The notes below the pieces were generated by a model, which was not told where the DNA came from, did no database searches, and worked only from the letters and a program-made list of their open reading frames with translations. From CAVZTA01 sp963778025 (lineage in GTDB: Bacteria > Chloroflexota > Limnocylindria > Limnocylindrales > CSP1-4), in the NCBI GenBank assembly GCA_963778025.1, contig CAVZTA010000005.1, positions 233,363 through 297,362 of the forward strand: a DNA stretch of 64,000 nt, read 5' to 3'. Positions 62,513-64,000 of this stretch are shown here, in pieces. The position numbers and the translations under genes are program-made. The stretch's first letter is position 1; each line of letters opens with the position of its first letter.

Positions 62513-63648
62513 GCGCCCACCGCCCCGGCCGCGGCGCGGTGATCGTCCGCACCCTTGGTCACCCAGGGCAGCGCGTCGACGCCCTGCTCGATGGCCGCCC
62601 ACAGCCGGTCCCCGCCGAACCGGACCGGATCGTCCGCCGGCAGGCCCGTCTCGGCTGCGATGGCTTCGATCGTCCGGCGGGCTTCGGCGGGATCGCTGAT
62701 GAGCGAGGTGTTCACGGCGATGGCCACGACCTTGGACGGGGCGACGAGTCCGGCGACCTTCTCGTGGAGGTCGATGAACGGTGCCAGCGGGGCGATGGGG
62801 AACGACGCATCGGGGAGGTGGTCGAAGTCATGCTCGGCGAGTCCCGGCTTGTGGACGAGGACCATCGCGTGGGGCGTCGCCCCGTGGATGAGCGCGAGCG
62901 TGACGGAGCTGTAGGCGGGATGGTCGAGCGAGCCCTGGCCCTCGACGATGACCCAGTCGCCCTTCGCCTCCCCCTCCTCCACCATCCACTCGACGGTGCC
63001 CTGGGCGAAGTCGCTGATCAGGCGGTCGACGGCCACGCCCCAGCCCTCGATCATCATCCCGGTCTGGCCCGTGGCGACGAAGCTCGCGTTGGCCCCGGAC
63101 ACGACCGCCGCCCTGCGCAGCTCGAGGGCGACCGACATCTTGCCGATGGCGCAGTCGGTGCCGACGGTGAGGATCACGCGCTTGCCCGGGTCGTGCTTGC
63201 GGCCGACGGACGTCTCGTGCCGCTCGGGCGGCCGCCGGTAGTCGATGATCCGGACGCCCGCGTTGCGCGCCGCCTCGGCGAACTCCGGGTCGTCCCCGAT
63301 GAACGTGTGCAGCCCCGACAGGATGTCCAGCCCCGCGCGGATGGCGGTCAGGATCGCGGCGCGCCACGAGTCGGGGAGCTTGCCGCCGGTGGGGGCGATG
63401 CCGATGAGCATCGCGTTGGCGCGCGGGATGAACCCGAGCGCGTCATCGATGCTCGCGACGATCGGGATGTCGAAGCGCCCGCTGTCGCCGAGCCACTCGC
63501 GGACGTTGCGGCCCGCCTGCGTCGAATCGATCACCGCCAGCACGTGATCGCGCCCGTAGCGGATCACGCCCATCGCGGTCTTCCCGTGGTGGAACCCGAA
63601 GTTCCCCTCGGCGAGGATGATGAGCCGACGCTCCGCGGACGATGCCAT
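62509..63648 (-). CDS. dgcN: DUF1611 protein, DgcN-like (D-glutamate N-acetyltransferase candidate)
   Basis: A 379-residue cytoplasmic protein: an N-terminal Rossmann-like half (RRLIILAEGNFGFHHGKTAMGVIRYGRDHVLAVIDSTQAG) and a C-terminal P-loop-like half (VILTVGTDCAIGKMSVALELRRAA, then GAKGDW-like VEGQGSLDHPAYSSVTLALIHGA and VLVHKPGL). The GTDCAIGK loop is the family hallmark. ATG 63648 follows GGGAGGTC. Overlaps dgcA, so the two products work together. N-acetyl-transfer to D-glutamate has been reported for DgcN homologues; activity here is inference. Confidence 0.82.
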   Translation of the reverse strand: MASSAERRLIILAEGNFGFHHGKTAMGVIRYGRDHVLAVIDSTQAGRNVREWLGDSGRFDIPIVASIDDALGFIPRANAMLIGIAPTGGKLPDSWRAAILTAIRAGLDILSGLHTFIGDDPEFAEAARNAGVRIIDYRRPPERHETSVGRKHDPGKRVILTVGTDCAIGKMSVALELRRAAVVSGANASFVATGQTGMMIEGWGVAVDRLISDFAQGTVEWMVEEGEAKGDWVIVEGQGSLDHPAYSSVTLALIHGATPHAMVLVHKPGLAEHDFDHLPDASFPIAPLAPFIDLHEKVAGLVAPSKVVAIAVNTSLISDPAEARRTIEAIAAETGLPADDPVRFGGDRLWAAIEQGVDALPWVTKGADDHRAAAGAVGA

Positions 63649-63767
63649 GCGACCTCCCTGTGGACCCCTCGCGAAGTCTACGGACGGCCGGGTCCGTTCG
63701 GTCGCCGCGTTTTGCCAGTCAGATGAGGCGGCTGGTATCCTTCGCCGCCGGTCGCGAGACCGACCGC

Positions 63768-63844
63768 GCCGCATTCGTCTAGAGGCCTAGGACACCGCCC
63801 TCTCAAGGCGGAGATCACCGGTTCGAATCCGGTATGCGGTACCA
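63768..63844 (+). tRNA. tRNA-Glu (anticodon CTC)
   Basis: Acceptor stem GCCGCAT with ATGCGGT, D arm GTCT-AGAGGCCTAG-GAC, anticodon stem CCGCC/GGCGG around CTCTCAA, T arm ACCGG-TTCGAAT-CCGGT, discriminator A and encoded CCA. A TATCCT hexamer 27 bp upstream (63736-63741) may be its -10. Confidence 0.96.
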
Positions 63845-63860
63845 GAGCGTCAACCACTGA

Positions 63861-63893
63861 GGCCCCGGACCGCGCCCCGGGGCCTTCTCTTTT
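63861..63893 (+). terminator. Intrinsic terminator after tRNA-Glu
   Basis: GGCCCCGG and CCGGGGCC pair around an eight-base loop and are followed by TTCTCTTTT, the clearest T-run in the window. The string GGGGCCTTCTCTTTTC recurs 75 bp downstream without its hairpin. Confidence 0.8.
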
Positions 63894-64000
63894 CGGGCCC
63901 CGGTTCGACGCTCGTTGTCGGCGGTCGGGCCGGATGCGGCCGATTTGTCCACAGGGGCCTTCTCTTTTCCTCAGCCCGGGCAGCGCGCGCCTCAAGTCGA

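Noticed and set aside
63678..63995. Minus-strand open frame with PHTGFEPVISALRGRCPRPLDE
   Set aside because: Translation across tRNA-Glu on the opposite strand; no independent coding signal.

Overview
This window is a 64 kb piece of a very GC-rich (about 70% by eye) bacterial chromosome, gene-dense and with no phage or transposase gene. The mix of genes suggests an aerobic, heterotrophic, uncultured soil or sediment bacterium: CoA-ester oxidation, two-subunit methylmalonyl-CoA mutase with MeaB, ECF sigma factors paired with membrane partners, and many small divergent promoters. A Chloroflexota (Limnocylindria/Ellin6529-like) or deep actinobacterial origin is my inference from gene content and style. 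No rRNA or ribosomal protein gene is present to prove it. At least a dozen genes change reading frame while conserved residues continue in another frame, so the sequence probably carries consensus indels, most densely in 1-5 kb.

Layout. 1-5.9 kb (minus strand): a carbohydrate operon in the order sugar-binding lipoprotein, two MalF/MalG-type permeases, a glycoamylase-like protein and a GH39 glycosidase with an Fn3-like N-terminus that runs off the left edge. 5.9-6.66 kb: noncoding DNA with two copies of an inverted-repeat element. 6.66-15.7 kb: secreted protein, aldehyde dehydrogenase, PPOX-type protein, a thiolase remnant, acyl-CoA dehydrogenase, a PAS/GAF histidine kinase with its receiver, and 3-hydroxyacyl-CoA dehydrogenase. 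15.7-19.5 kb: phosphodiesterase, MFS, MeaB and the B12-binding mutase subunit. 19.6-26.9 kb: ScyD-like protein, DUF1905/YdeI protein, FolE, an HDAC-like deacetylase, an alpha/beta hydrolase lacking its serine, a zincin, a membrane protein and threonine dehydratase. 27-30.4 kb: CHRD protein, an ECF sigma factor with a TM/beta-propeller partner, and ArsR plus thioredoxin. 30.5-36.9 kb: a third inverted-repeat element, a DinB protein divergent from a stand-alone CarH-like B12 photosensor, a VOC protein, the mutase large subunit, a lipoprotein and a J-domain protein. 37-47 kb: hydrolase, nitroreductase, ABC exporter, GNATs, cupredoxin, a second structured repeat, methyltransferase, a sigma factor coupled to a permuted Ogt-Ada protein, and EamA. 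47.3-64 kb: GMC oxidase, acyl-CoA dehydrogenase, TspO, aminotransferase, small regulators, tRNA-Arg, an orphan DNA methyltransferase, a TPM protein, a dgcN-dgcA-like D-glutamate pair and tRNA-Glu.

How it fits together. The acyl-CoA dehydrogenases, hydroxyacyl-CoA dehydrogenase, thiolase remnant, aldehyde dehydrogenase and mutase/MeaB set fit oxidation of fatty acids or branched carbon with propionyl-CoA entering the TCA cycle. The ABC/GH operon fits plant or microbial polysaccharide use, and dgcN-dgcA fits recycling of D-glutamate from peptidoglycan.

The most distinctive signals are regulatory. About sixteen gene starts have a TANNNT hexamer 6-9 nt upstream, as expected for leaderless mRNAs. 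Several divergent pairs share overlapping -10 boxes. Three families of structured noncoding repeats are present. A sigma factor is translationally coupled to an alkylation-repair/sensor fusion.
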